In this document: piece after piece, positions 45,909 to 55,686 of the stretch
Position numbering within the stretch: position 1 is the stretch's first letter
Layout of the letters: every line of letters starts with the position of its first letter
Assembly: GCA_025800385.1 (NCBI GenBank)
Contig: JAOXRS010000156.1
Coordinates: 96,371-160,370, forward strand
Origin: Candidatus Albibeggiatoa sp. nov. NOAA
GTDB lineage: Bacteria; Pseudomonadota; Gammaproteobacteria; Beggiatoales; Beggiatoaceae
Reading direction: 5' to 3'
DNA length: 64,000 nucleotides
Program-made: the position numbers and the translations under genes
The notes under the pieces: generated by a model
Databases searched by the model: none
Seen by the model: only the letters and a program-made list of their open reading frames with translations
What the model was told of the DNA's origin: nothing

Positions 45909-46166
45909 CCAATCTATTCAAATACTTTGGCTTTTTACAGAACAAACAGACGCTATGGTTGGCATATGCTTACCTCAAAGAAAGGACGATTTTCTGTGAC
46001 TGAACCAGTTATTTTTAAGCCAGTATTTGAGCCCAGCCCAATATATAGCCTCTTCCTAAATAAAGAAATAAGGAATAACTTTGATGTGGGCTTAGAACAA
46101 ATAAAAGCATCGGAAAAATATGATGAAATCATTGAAAACTACGATTTATGGATGAAAAGACAATAA
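45909..46166 (+). pseudogene. C-terminal relic of an SBP_bac_3 binding protein
   Basis: The open frame after TGA 45906-45908 encodes LAFYRTNRRYGWHMLTSKKG, RFSVTEPVIFKPVFEPSPIY and NNFDVGLEQIKASEKYDEII. This is the typical C-terminal lobe of an SBP_bac_3 protein, without its first 150-plus residues and without a signal peptide. The frame starts at an unsupported TTG (45927). It ends three bases before the cyclase gene, so a sensor protein probably once headed that operon. I judge it non-functional. Confidence 0.6.
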
Positions 46167-46169
46167 ATC

Positions 46170-47831
46170 ATGATTACTCAAAGATTCTGGCCTTTTAAAT
46201 CAGCTCAAAATTCTATTGCTGCCAAAATTATTAGAATGACATTCTCAATTTATTTTGTGCTAGCAATAATTCTCACCACCATTCACATGGTTTCAGAGTA
46301 TTATCGCGTCCAAGATACTATCGTCGATGATATGAAAATCATTCAAAAAACATTGGGATCTGGCATAGCAAAAATCATTTGGGATATTGATCTGGAAAAT
46401 TTAGATACAATGTTAAAGGGCATTTACGATAGCCCTGTTGTTGTAGGCGTAAAACTAGAAACTGATATGCTAGGCGAAATGGTCATAGGCAATGTAATTG
46501 GTAATGATGGAAAATATTTAGCTTATGATAGAAATGGAGAACCACTAGAAAAGAGTGAGTCAATGGCAACACTATTTAACCACACATTTCCTTTGGTTTT
46601 TACAGAAGGTGATGATGTTGAGCAGGTCGGTTCTTTGAGCCTCTACTCAAGTTCAGACATTGTCTTTCAGCATGTCAAACTAGGTTTTACTTTTATTGTT
46701 GTTAATGCATTTTTAAAAACACTATTATTATGGGTTATACTCTATATTATTATCCTGCACTTACTCTCCCGTCCCCTTAAAATACTGACTGAAGAAACCT
46801 CACGCATTGATTTAAATACGCTTGATAATGCTAGTATTGATATTCAAACTTGTGATGAAAAAACTGAACTGAAGGTGCTTGAAAAATCATTTAATGCCAT
46901 GCTTCAAAAGTTAAAGGCAGCAAAAGAAGAACTCGTACTCAAAAATAGACTGATTGCTAAAACCTCAAAGGCTTACAGCCGTTTCTTTCCACCAAACTTT
47001 CTATTGCATTTAAATAAAGACAATATTACAGACTTAGAATTAGGAGATAGTATCCAACAAGATATCAGCATTCTATTTTCTGATATACGCTCTTTTACAA
47101 GCATATCTGAAAAAATGACCCCTGATGAAAACTTTCGCTTTCTGAATTCTTATTTTGGTGCTGTTGTACCTGCTATTAGTGAAAATCATGGCTTTGTGGA
47201 TAAGTACATTGGAGATGGCATTATGGCTTTATTCAGTGGAGATAAAGATCATGCGGTTCAGGCTGGTATCGATATCTATAAACAACTTGATGAATACAAC
47301 CTTAAGCGAATAGAAGCGGGCGATTTTCCTATCCATATTGGGACAGCGATTCACAGTGGGGATGTGATGTTAGGCACAATCGGTGAAAAAAAATACATGG
47401 AAACAACAGCGATTGGAGATACTGTCAATCTTGCTTCTAGACTTGAAGGCATGACAAAGATGTATGGGGTGAAATTAATTATTAGCGAGGCTGTATGGCG
47501 GAGTTTGAAAAATCCAGATAACTTCTATATAAGATTGATTGATGTTGTAAAAGCAAAAGGCAAAAATGAGCCTGTATCAATTTATGAAGTTTATAACTTT
47601 GATTCACCTGAAATTATTAAATTAAAATCTTCAACAAAAAACGTACTTGAAGAAGGACTTGCCCTTTATCAGAATAAGAAGTTTGTAGATGCTAAACAAC
47701 GATTTGAGTATTGTCTTACTATTTTTGAGGATGATAGTGTTGCAAAAGTCCATTTAGAACATTGTATTAGCTGTCTTACTACGAGTCCTAGCTCAGACTG
47801 GGATGGAATTAAAAGTTTTGATACTAAATGA
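46170..47831 (+). CDS. Membrane class III adenylate/guanylate cyclase with periplasmic sensor and HAMP
   Basis: A 553-residue protein. Two membrane helices (about 26-46 and 171-197) flank a periplasmic region of about 120 residues. A HAMP domain (LLSRPLKILTEETSRIDLNT) leads to a coiled segment and a class III cyclase domain with metal aspartates in ILFSDIRSFTSISEKM and DKYIGDGIMALF, and TAIGDTVNLASRLEG near the substrate-binding part. A 90-residue helical tail (EEGLALYQNKKFVDAKQRFE) follows. It should make cAMP (less likely cGMP) in response to an external signal. It follows a relic of a binding protein and divides the lipid/outer-membrane block. Confidence 0.88.
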   Translation: MITQRFWPFKSAQNSIAAKIIRMTFSIYFVLAIILTTIHMVSEYYRVQDTIVDDMKIIQKTLGSGIAKIIWDIDLENLDTMLKGIYDSPVVVGVKLETDMLGEMVIGNVIGNDGKYLAYDRNGEPLEKSESMATLFNHTFPLVFTEGDDVEQVGSLSLYSSSDIVFQHVKLGFTFIVVNAFLKTLLLWVILYIIILHLLSRPLKILTEETSRIDLNTLDNASIDIQTCDEKTELKVLEKSFNAMLQKLKAAKEELVLKNRLIAKTSKAYSRFFPPNFLLHLNKDNITDLELGDSIQQDISILFSDIRSFTSISEKMTPDENFRFLNSYFGAVVPAISENHGFVDKYIGDGIMALFSGDKDHAVQAGIDIYKQLDEYNLKRIEAGDFPIHIGTAIHSGDVMLGTIGEKKYMETTAIGDTVNLASRLEGMTKMYGVKLIISEAVWRSLKNPDNFYIRLIDVVKAKGKNEPVSIYEVYNFDSPEIIKLKSSTKNVLEEGLALYQNKKFVDAKQRFEYCLTIFEDDSVAKVHLEHCISCLTTSPSSDWDGIKSFDTK

Positions 47832-48121
47832 CAGCTATAGTATCTAATTTCATTACCAAGAATGAAGCAAGAAAATATAATGTGGATAAGAGCTATCATC
47901 AGATAGACTGGTTGTCACCAAGTTCAGCAAACATATACTAGGCGCAACAAATATAGTATGGGCAGTGATTGCCAATTTGTTTGAGGCTATTTTCTTGAAT
48001 TCTTTTAGTATAACCAAACTAATGTGAATTATTATTTTTTCATTCCAACAATTTTCATTTGGAATGTAGTCAGACGCGCTGCGTCATAAAAAAATACTTA
48101 AAACTATTACAGGTTTAAATC

Positions 48122-49480
48122 ATGACAGTATTGATAGCCATTTTTTCATTTCTAGTTGCAATTGCAATTTTAGTGACCGTGCATGAATTTGGGCACTATT
48201 GGATTGCAAAGCAGTTAGGTGTTAAAATTTTACGTTTTTCGATTGGATTTGGGGAACCCATTTACCTTAAACGATTTGGCGAAGATCAAACCGAATTCGT
48301 TATTGCACCGATTCCATTAGGTGGCTATGTCAAAATGCTCGGCGAAGTAGAAGATGGTGAAGAGATTGACCCTAAAGAGTTACCGCGTGCATTTAGTCAG
48401 CAAAAATTATGGAAACGGGCAGCAATTGTCGCAGCAGGGCCTATTTTCAATTTCATCTTAGCGATTTTGTTATATGCGGCAGTATTTATGGCAGGTGAAC
48501 AAATGGTCAAGCCTGTGATTGGTGCGGTTCAACCTGAGAGTGTCGCGGCACAGGCGGGTTTGCAAGCTAAAGATGAAGTGATTGCAGTCAATAATACCGA
48601 AACCAAAAACTGGGAAGACGTATTACAAAAAACCTTGAAAGTAATGCTTAACCATGAGTCAACGATCACTTATGTGGTTAAAAATGCCAATGGTTATACC
48701 AGTTCGCATACTATGAGCTCAGATAGTTTAAGTTTAGACGATGTGGCAGAAGGCAAATTATTTGAGCACTTAGGTTTTCAACCATTTCACCGTGTGATCC
48801 CTGCGATTGTCGCGGGTTTTACCGATGATAGTGCAGGACAACGTGATGGTTTAGAAATTGGCGACGAGATTCTAGCTATTGACGGACAAACTGTAGTGGA
48901 TTGGCAAATGTGGGCGGATTATGTTAAAACACACCCTAAAAAGGAAATTGAAACCCAATTGCAACGCAAAGCTGAGATAATTACCTTAACTTTAGTGCCT
49001 GATGAAATTGAGGGCAAAGGTCGCATGGGTGTGTATGCACAGCGGCAACCGATTCCAGAAGAGTATTTATATATCGAGCACTATAATATTTTTCAGGCAA
49101 TAGTGAAAGGTACAGTGAAAACATGGGATATGAGTACATTATCATTGCAAATCCTATGGAAAATGTTGACCTTAGAGGTTTCCGCAAAGCATATTAGTGG
49201 GCCTATTACGATTGCGGATTATGCAGGCAAAACTGCACAAATTAGTTTAGTTGCATTTATTTCCTTTTTGGCGTTAATTAGTTTAAGCTTAGGGGTTATC
49301 AATTTGCTGCCTGTGCCAGTGTTGGATGGCGGGCATTTGTTGATGTATTTGATAGAATGGATTAAAGGCAGTCCCGTAACGGATAACATGCAATACGTTA
49401 TGCAACAAGTTGGATTTGCTTTGCTTTTGGGCTTGATGTTTCTTGCCATATTTAATGACATTGGACGGCTGTTTGGTTAA
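48122..49480 (+). CDS. rseP: Site-2 zinc metalloprotease RseP
   Basis: A 452-residue membrane protease. HEFGH at residues 21-25 is the zinc motif, and NLLPVPVLDGGHLLMYLIE contains the third ligand Asp. Two PDZ-like domains lie between (ESVAAQAGLQAKDEVIAV and SAGQRDGLEIGDEILAIDG). It cleaves anti-sigma factor RseA and signal-peptide remnants. The stop codon shares one base with the bamA ATG (TAATG), so they are coupled. Confidence 0.96.
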   Translation: MTVLIAIFSFLVAIAILVTVHEFGHYWIAKQLGVKILRFSIGFGEPIYLKRFGEDQTEFVIAPIPLGGYVKMLGEVEDGEEIDPKELPRAFSQQKLWKRAAIVAAGPIFNFILAILLYAAVFMAGEQMVKPVIGAVQPESVAAQAGLQAKDEVIAVNNTETKNWEDVLQKTLKVMLNHESTITYVVKNANGYTSSHTMSSDSLSLDDVAEGKLFEHLGFQPFHRVIPAIVAGFTDDSAGQRDGLEIGDEILAIDGQTVVDWQMWADYVKTHPKKEIETQLQRKAEIITLTLVPDEIEGKGRMGVYAQRQPIPEEYLYIEHYNIFQAIVKGTVKTWDMSTLSLQILWKMLTLEVSAKHISGPITIADYAGKTAQISLVAFISFLALISLSLGVINLLPVPVLDGGHLLMYLIEWIKGSPVTDNMQYVMQQVGFALLLGLMFLAIFNDIGRLFG

Positions 49481-51783
49481 TGAAGACACAACACACACTG
49501 CATTGGTTGTTTAAAATAGGCACGTTGTTGCTGAGCTTATATATACCTTCGGTTTGGAGTTTTTCCGCATTCACCGTGGAAGACATCCGCTTAGAAGGTT
49601 TGCGTCGCATTTCAGCAGGTACAGTATTTAACTACTTGCCTATCAAAGTTGGTGATGAAATGAACACGCAAAAAAGTAGCGAAGCGATTTCTTCATTGTT
49701 CAAAACAGGCTTATTTAAAAATGTACAACTCGGCCGTGATGGCGGCAGTGTGGTGATTACTTTAGAAGAACGTCCAGCAATTGCTCAAATCACTTTTGAT
49801 GGCAACAAAGACATGGAAACCGATGATTTAAAAGAGTCATTGAAAAAAGTCGGTTTCGCAGAAGGTCGGGTATTTAATCAATCCTTATTAGACAAAGTTG
49901 AACAAGAATTACAGCGTTTATATTTCAGCAAAGGCAAATATGCAGTTAAAATCAGCTCGGAAGTTACGCCACTGGTGCGCAATCGGGTGGGGATTTTACT
50001 CAATATTTCTGAAGGTTTAGTTGCAAAAATTCGTCATATCAGTGTGGTGGGAAATCAGGCTTTTGACGATGATGATGTGTTAGATGAAATGCAATTGGAT
50101 ACAGGCGGTTGGTTTTCCTTTTTTACCAAAAGCAATCAATATTCACGCGAAAAATTATCAGGCGATATTGAAACTATTCGTTCATTTTATCAAGATCAAG
50201 GTTATGTCAATTTCACCATTGATTCGACTCAAGTATCCATCAGCCCTGACAAAAAAGATGTCTATATCACCATCAATTTAACTGAAGGCGACAAATACAC
50301 CATTTCGGATATTAAAATCATTGGTAATTTGATTTTGTCTGAAGAAGAGCTACAAAAGCAATTACAAATCGAATCAGGCGAAGTGTTTTCTCGTAAAGCC
50401 ATTAGTGCTAGTAGTGAAGCGTTGAGTGATCGTGTTGGTGAGGAAGGCTACTTTTTTGCTAATGTGAACGCAATTCCTGATGTGAATGATGAAGATAAAA
50501 CTGTGGCGTTGAATTTCTTCATGGAACCGGGGAAACGCACTTATGTGAGACGGATTAACTTCTCGGGCAATATTCGCACACGTGATGAAGTGATGCGCCG
50601 TGAAATGCGTCAAATGGAATCAGCATGGGTATCGACTAAGGCATTGAAACGCTCGAAAAACCGCTTGGAACGTTTGAATTACTTTGAACAAGTCGATATT
50701 GATACCTCTCTGGTTCAAGGCACAGATGACCAAATTGATGTCAATTACAACGTGATTGAAATGCCATCAGGCAACTTAATGGCGGGTTTAGGTTATTCAC
50801 AAACTTACGGTGTGTTATTTAACGCCAGTGTCACCCAAGATAACTTTTTAGGCACAGGCAAACGGGTTGGCTTTAGCTTTAATAACAGTGAATACAACAC
50901 TTTATATAGCTTATCTTATTTTAATCCTTATACTGATGTACATGGTGTGAGTCGTAATGCCTCTATTTTCTTCCGTGAAACTGATGCAGCAGAGGCTAAC
51001 TTAAGTCGTTATGCAACTGATGCCTATGGCGGCAATATCACTTATGGCATTCCTTTAAGTGAATTTAACAGCATTCGAATCGGTGGTGCATTCGATCACA
51101 CAGAAGTGAAAACCACAGATAATACAGCACAAGAAGTGCATGATTTCCTTGCTAAGCATGGCGAAACTTATGACTCTTATCGCATTACTGCAGCTTGGGC
51201 GCATGATACACGAAACCGTGCTTTATTCGCTGATCGTGGTACATTGCGGGCATTTAGTGCTGAAATATCAATCCCAGGGATTAGTGACCTAGAGTATTAC
51301 AAAGTGAGCTACCGTCACCAGTGGTTGTACCCACTCACAGACAGTTATACTTTATTCTTAAAAGGCGACATTGGCTACGGCGATACATACAATAACGAAA
51401 GTGATTTACCATTCTACGAAAACTATATTGCGGGTGGGCCTCAAAGCGTACGTGGTTTTGAAGAAAATACCCTAGGGCCTTTAGATTCTCTAGGTCGTTC
51501 TTATGGTGGTAATTTAAAAACTATTTTCAATGCAGAAGTGATTTTACCTGTGCCATTTGTAGACAATGTGCGTTCATTACGTTTATCTGCATTCGTTGAT
51601 GGCGGTAATGTGTTTGGCCCAGATGATGATTTTGATGTAGGTAAATTCCGTTATTCAGCAGGTTTGTCTGCAATTTGGGTAACACCTGTCGGTGTGATGA
51701 CTTTCAGTGTTGCACGACCATTGAAGAAATTTGATGGTGATAGAACCCAAGTATTCCAATTTGCGATTGGTACGAATTTCTAA
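49480..51783 (+). CDS. bamA: Outer membrane protein assembly factor BamA
   Basis: A 767-residue protein with a signal peptide (HWLFKIGTLLLSLYIPSVWS), five POTRA domains (first FTVEDIRLEGLRRISAGTVF) and a C-terminal 16-strand barrel containing the conserved VRGFEENTLGPLDS. The last residues QFAIGTNF end in the C-terminal Phe required for insertion. It is the core of the Bam complex. It follows rseP with a one-base overlap and precedes skp. Confidence 0.97.
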   Translation: MKTQHTLHWLFKIGTLLLSLYIPSVWSFSAFTVEDIRLEGLRRISAGTVFNYLPIKVGDEMNTQKSSEAISSLFKTGLFKNVQLGRDGGSVVITLEERPAIAQITFDGNKDMETDDLKESLKKVGFAEGRVFNQSLLDKVEQELQRLYFSKGKYAVKISSEVTPLVRNRVGILLNISEGLVAKIRHISVVGNQAFDDDDVLDEMQLDTGGWFSFFTKSNQYSREKLSGDIETIRSFYQDQGYVNFTIDSTQVSISPDKKDVYITINLTEGDKYTISDIKIIGNLILSEEELQKQLQIESGEVFSRKAISASSEALSDRVGEEGYFFANVNAIPDVNDEDKTVALNFFMEPGKRTYVRRINFSGNIRTRDEVMRREMRQMESAWVSTKALKRSKNRLERLNYFEQVDIDTSLVQGTDDQIDVNYNVIEMPSGNLMAGLGYSQTYGVLFNASVTQDNFLGTGKRVGFSFNNSEYNTLYSLSYFNPYTDVHGVSRNASIFFRETDAAEANLSRYATDAYGGNITYGIPLSEFNSIRIGGAFDHTEVKTTDNTAQEVHDFLAKHGETYDSYRITAAWAHDTRNRALFADRGTLRAFSAEISIPGISDLEYYKVSYRHQWLYPLTDSYTLFLKGDIGYGDTYNNESDLPFYENYIAGGPQSVRGFEENTLGPLDSLGRSYGGNLKTIFNAEVILPVPFVDNVRSLRLSAFVDGGNVFGPDDDFDVGKFRYSAGLSAIWVTPVGVMTFSVARPLKKFDGDRTQVFQFAIGTNF

Positions 51784-51946
51784 TAATTCAATTACATTTA
51801 AGAGTTGGTAATCTTGTTTTGTTAAAAATGGCAAGCTTGCTAGCTCTAAACAACATTATTTAATTCATGCGCTGAATTTAAAGCAGCATCTTTTGTCTAT
51901 TTATGGTTAAATAATACAACGAACCTAACTAAATTGAGTGGAAACA

Positions 51947-52456
51947 ATGAAGTTATTACCTAAACACAGTTTATATCTGATTTTAGCGTTATGGGGCTTT
52001 AGTGCAGTTGCATCAGCGGAAATCAAAATCGGTTTCGTGAATGCTGTCAAAATCATGGAATCCGCACCTCAAGTTGAATCTGCTAACTCACGCTTAGAAA
52101 AAGAGTTTGCACCTAAACAACGCCGTATTGGTGCTTTACGTCAGCAGTTAAATAACTTGGACAAGAAGTTAACTAAAGATGGTGCAATTATGAGTGAATC
52201 TAAACGCCGTGATTTAGAGCGCGACATCATTTCAAAACGCCGTGAACTACAACGCCATCAAGATGAATTCCGCGAAGATTACAATATCCGCCGCAATGAA
52301 GAATTGGATAAGTTACAAAAGAAAATTATCGAAGAAATCCAAAAGCTTGCTAAAAAAGAACGCTATGACATGATTTTAAGTGATGGTGTAGTATGGGCAA
52401 GTGATAAAGTCGATATTACAAACAAAGTGTTGAAAAATTTAGCCCGTTCCAGATAA
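51947..52456 (+). CDS. skp: OmpH/Skp family periplasmic chaperone
   Basis: About 169 residues. I start it at the ATG at 51947 (MKLLPKHSLYLILALWGFSA); GTG 51938 would add three residues inside the ribosome-binding region. The signal peptide ends near ASAEIKIGFVN. The mature protein is a long basic coiled coil (RRELQRHQDEFREDYNIRRN) characteristic of Skp, which holds unfolded outer-membrane proteins. It lies between bamA and lpxD as in most relatives. Confidence 0.93.
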   Translation: MKLLPKHSLYLILALWGFSAVASAEIKIGFVNAVKIMESAPQVESANSRLEKEFAPKQRRIGALRQQLNNLDKKLTKDGAIMSESKRRDLERDIISKRRELQRHQDEFREDYNIRRNEELDKLQKKIIEEIQKLAKKERYDMILSDGVVWASDKVDITNKVLKNLARSR

Positions 52457-52465
52457 AAAGTTATC

Positions 52466-53503
52466 ATGATGGTTTCGATTAGCCTTGCACAGCTTGCAAC
52501 TCAAATTGGCGCACAATTAAATGATGCCAGTGTTTCTGATGTGAGTATTTCAGGGATTGCAAGTTTAAGGCAGGCGAGTTCGCAACAAGTCAGCTTTTTT
52601 TCTAATCGTTTATACCGTGATGATTTAACCCAGACCCAAGCAGCGGCGGTGATTCTCTCAGCAAAAGATGTGAATTACAGCCCTGTGCCAGCCCTTATAA
52701 TGGATAATCCATATTTGGGCTATGCACATGCTGCCCGTTTACTTAACCCTCAACCCAAACCACAAACAGGTATTCATCCAACGGCATGGGTTAGTCCTGA
52801 TGCTCAAGTGGCTGAATCTGCGAGCATCGGTGCACAAGCCGTAATTGAAGCAGGTGTACAGATTGGCAAAAATGTTGAAATCGGTGCGGGTTGCGTAGTG
52901 GGGCATAATGTGCAGCTTGGCGACAATAGTCGTTTAATTGCGAATGTCACTTTATGTGCACAAACTCAAGTCGGTCAACGTTGTACTATTTATCCCGGAG
53001 CAGTGATTGGTGCAGACGGTTTTGGTCTCGCCAATGATAATGGGCAGTGGGTTAAAGTCCCTCAACTGGGTAAAGTGGTGATTGGTGATGATGTCGACAT
53101 TGGTGCAAATACCACCATTGATCGCGGCGCATTAGAAGACACCATTATTAGCAACGGGGTTAAATTAGATAACCAGATTCAAATAGCCCACAACGTGTTC
53201 ATTGGGGAGCATACAGCGATTGCAGGTTGTGTGGGGATTGCAGGTAGCACTCGCATTGGCAAACATTGCATGATTGCGGGTGGTGTCGGTATTGTAGGAC
53301 ATATTGAAATCACCGATAACGTACAAGTTACAGGTGGCTCGATTGTATTGCAATCCATTACAGAATCAGGTATTTATTCATCAGGAACACCATTAGAACC
53401 AAGTCAACACTGGCGTAGAAATTTTCATCAATTTAAACATCTCAACGATATAGCAAAATGTGTACAAACCCTAAAAAACAAATCAGAACTTTCATCAACT
53501 TAG
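52466..53503 (+). CDS. lpxD: UDP-3-O-(3-hydroxymyristoyl)glucosamine N-acyltransferase
   Basis: A 345-residue acyltransferase: an N-terminal uridine-binding domain (SGIASLRQASSQQVSFFSNR), a left-handed beta-helix of hexapeptide repeats (IGAQAVIEAGVQIGKNVEIG), and the catalytic His in DNQIQIAHNVFIGEHTAIAG. It adds the second acyl chain in lipid A synthesis. It begins nine bases after skp and precedes fabZ. Confidence 0.96.
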   Translation: MMVSISLAQLATQIGAQLNDASVSDVSISGIASLRQASSQQVSFFSNRLYRDDLTQTQAAAVILSAKDVNYSPVPALIMDNPYLGYAHAARLLNPQPKPQTGIHPTAWVSPDAQVAESASIGAQAVIEAGVQIGKNVEIGAGCVVGHNVQLGDNSRLIANVTLCAQTQVGQRCTIYPGAVIGADGFGLANDNGQWVKVPQLGKVVIGDDVDIGANTTIDRGALEDTIISNGVKLDNQIQIAHNVFIGEHTAIAGCVGIAGSTRIGKHCMIAGGVGIVGHIEITDNVQVTGGSIVLQSITESGIYSSGTPLEPSQHWRRNFHQFKHLNDIAKCVQTLKNKSELSST

Positions 53504-53519
53504 GGGTGTCTGAAGCAAT

Positions 53520-53969
53520 ATGAGTACAATGGACATTCATGATATTTTTCAGCACCTTCCACACCGCTATCCTTTTTTATTGATTGACCGCGTAACTGAT
53601 TATAAGTTGGGTGAATCGTTGACAGCGATTAAGAATGTGTCTATTAATGAGCCTTTTTTCCAAGGTCATTTCCCACATCGCGCTGTGATGCCTGGGGTGT
53701 TGATTATTGAAGCAATGGCGCAGGCAACAGGTGTTTTAGCGTTTAAAACCAGTGAAGCACAACCAGATGATAACTCGCTGTATTATTTGGTTGGTGTGGA
53801 CAATGCAAGATTTAAACAGCCTGTAGAACCGGGTGACCAATTATTAATTGAAGTGATTTTAACGCGCATTACTCGCGGGATGTGGAAATATAAAGCTACT
53901 TCTACAGTCGACGGCAAAGTGGTTGCAACAGCCGACTTAATGTGCATGAAAAGAGATATTCCAACTTGA
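53520..53969 (+). CDS. fabZ: 3-hydroxyacyl-ACP dehydratase FabZ
   Basis: A 149-residue hot-dog-fold enzyme: [20 protein letters not shown], and [20 protein letters not shown] with the catalytic His and Glu, then [11 protein letters not shown]. It dehydrates 3-hydroxyacyl-ACP in fatty-acid synthesis and competes with LpxD/LpxA for substrate. AGGGG precedes the ATG. Its TGA stop overlaps the lpxA start. Confidence 0.97.
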   Translation: MSTMDIHDIFQHLPHRYPFLLIDRVTDYKLGESLTAIKNVSINEPFFQGHFPHRAVMPGVLIIEAMAQATGVLAFKTSEAQPDDNSLYYLVGVDNARFKQPVEPGDQLLIEVILTRITRGMWKYKATSTVDGKVVATADLMCMKRDIPT

Positions 53970-54739
53970 TACATCCTCAAGCCATCGTAGACCCTAAGGC
54001 TGAATTGGATAGTAGTGTCCAAGTCGGACCTTTTTCTGTTATTGAGGCAAACGTACAGATTGATGCAGGTACGGAGATTGGTTCGCACGTTGTTGTTAAA
54101 GGGCCAACCCGTATTGGCAAAAATAATCGCATTTATCAGTTTGCATCATTGGGTGAAGTGCCGCAAGACAAAAAGTATGCGGGCGAACCAACACGCCTAG
54201 AAATAGGTGACGACAATGAAATCCGTGAATATTGCACCATGAACCGAGGTACAGAGCAAGGTGGTGGTCTCACCAGTATTGGTAATGATAACTGGTTGAT
54301 GGCATATACCCATTTTGCACATGATTGTCACGTCGGTAGTCATACGATTTTTGCTAATGGCGCATCACTTGCGGGTCACGTTGAAATTGACGATCATGTG
54401 ATTTTGGGTGGTTTTAGTTTAGTACACCAGTTTTGTAGCATGGGTGAATATAGTTTTTCAGGTGCAGGCTCGGTGATTTTTAAAGATGTACCGCCTTATG
54501 TCACTGTATGGGGTAACCGTGCTGAAAGCTATGGCTTGAATAAAGAAGGACTTAAGCGTAATGGTTTTAGTCCTGAAGCAATTCGCACCTTATACCAAGC
54601 TTATAAAATCATTTACAAACAAGGTTTCACAGTTGAAGAAGCGATAGTCGAGCTAAAAAAACTGGCTGAAACTTGCCCAGAAGTAAATCGTTTAGTTGAG
54701 TTTTTAGACAAACGTTCTGCACGCGGGATTGTGCGGTAA
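53966..54739 (+). CDS. lpxA: UDP-N-acetylglucosamine O-acyltransferase
   Basis: About 257 residues. The family N-terminus [17 protein letters not shown] begins at TTG 53966, which overlaps the fabZ TGA (TTGA); the ORF starting at 53942 adds eight residues homologues lack. Hexapeptide repeats form the beta-helix. The catalytic His lies in [21 protein letters not shown] helical C-terminal domain ([18 protein letters not shown]) follows. It catalyses the first step of lipid A synthesis. lpxB is not next; a terminator follows. Confidence 0.95.
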   Translation: MIHPQAIVDPKAELDSSVQVGPFSVIEANVQIDAGTEIGSHVVVKGPTRIGKNNRIYQFASLGEVPQDKKYAGEPTRLEIGDDNEIREYCTMNRGTEQGGGLTSIGNDNWLMAYTHFAHDCHVGSHTIFANGASLAGHVEIDDHVILGGFSLVHQFCSMGEYSFSGAGSVIFKDVPPYVTVWGNRAESYGLNKEGLKRNGFSPEAIRTLYQAYKIIYKQGFTVEEAIVELKKLAETCPEVNRLVEFLDKRSARGIVR

Positions 54740-54772
54740 ACGTTGATATATCATCATTTCATTACAGATTTG

Positions 54773-54808
54773 AAGGCTGGACTTTTACTAAAGTGTCAGC
54801 CTTTTTTC
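54773..54808 (+). terminator. Rho-independent terminator after lpxA
   Basis: AAGGCTG (54773-54779) pairs with CAGCCTT (54797-54803), with an inner ACTTT/AAAGT, then a run of T. It ends the outer-membrane/lipid A block. Confidence 0.9.
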
Positions 54809-54987
54809 TATGCTAAATATCCTTTTTTCATACTTGTACTTTACCAAGAAACGCCAGATTGTTTAATTACCACAATAATCTATTGAATTCTTATTTTGTG
54901 GACTTAATAATCTGATAAGGAGTGCAAGATTTCGCTTTAGCGTTCCCTATCATATGAATAAGCGTTCCCTGAACAAAGGAGGTTGTA

Positions 54988-55434
54988 ATGTTCAACAAAC
55001 TCACACGTTGGTTGGTGGTGGGTGTTTTATGCTTACTTACACCACTCAGTTACGCAGAACAAGCGGTTAAAGCAGGTGATTTTACTATTCACTACAGTGC
55101 ACTTAAAACAGGTTTTCTGACACCCGAAGTGGCTAAGAATTACGGTATCGTACGTAGTAAACAACGTGCCATGTTAACCATTTCTGTACGTAAAGGTGAA
55201 GTAGGCAATGACATGGCTGTGCCAGCGGAAGCGACAGCAAAAACTGTCAATCTAACCAAGCAGTTAAAAAATATCAGCTTAAAACAAGTGAAAGACGGTG
55301 ATGCGTTATATTATATCGGCACATTTAAAATTCATAATGAAGAAACCTTAGACTTTACTTTAAATGTAACGCCTGAAGGTTATGAAGGTGCGCCAGTTGA
55401 AATTAATTTCCGCCAGCAATTTTTTGAAGATTAA
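54988..55434 (+). CDS. DUF4426 family periplasmic protein
   Basis: A 148-residue exported protein: signal peptide LTRWLVVGVLCLLTPLSYAE, then GDFTIHYSALKTGFLTPEVA and KNYGIVRSKQRAMLTISVRK, which match DUF4426, with a C-terminal VEINFRQQFFED. The family is a small beta-sandwich of unknown role in gammaproteobacteria. AAAGGAGG precedes the ATG. It has its own hairpin terminator. The short repeat GCGTTCCCT occurs twice in its leader region. Confidence 0.82.
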   Translation: MFNKLTRWLVVGVLCLLTPLSYAEQAVKAGDFTIHYSALKTGFLTPEVAKNYGIVRSKQRAMLTISVRKGEVGNDMAVPAEATAKTVNLTKQLKNISLKQVKDGDALYYIGTFKIHNEETLDFTLNVTPEGYEGAPVEINFRQQFFED

Positions 55435-55477
55435 CTCTATCCGATTGTAAGTTATGAAATAGATTTTATGCCTTTTG

Positions 55478-55508
55478 AAGCTCTGTTTTCTAGTGACAGG
55501 GCTTTATT
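55478..55508 (+). terminator. Terminator-like hairpin after the DUF4426 gene
   Basis: AAGC-T-CTGT (55478-55486) pairs with ACAG-G-GCTT (55496-55504), followed by TATT, 44 bp past the stop. Confidence 0.55.
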
Positions 55509-55686
55509 CTTCGCCTTGCTCCCCTGCCCTAACACCTTAAAAAACCTATGGAATAATTAGAATTCTTTATTATAACAATAAACAAACGCTATTCAATTGC
55601 CCCATAAAATTGTATAATGAGACGTTTAAGTAGCTTATGAGTTACTTGAATTCTCCGTTTATCTTGCTTTTTTGAGGGTGATAATA

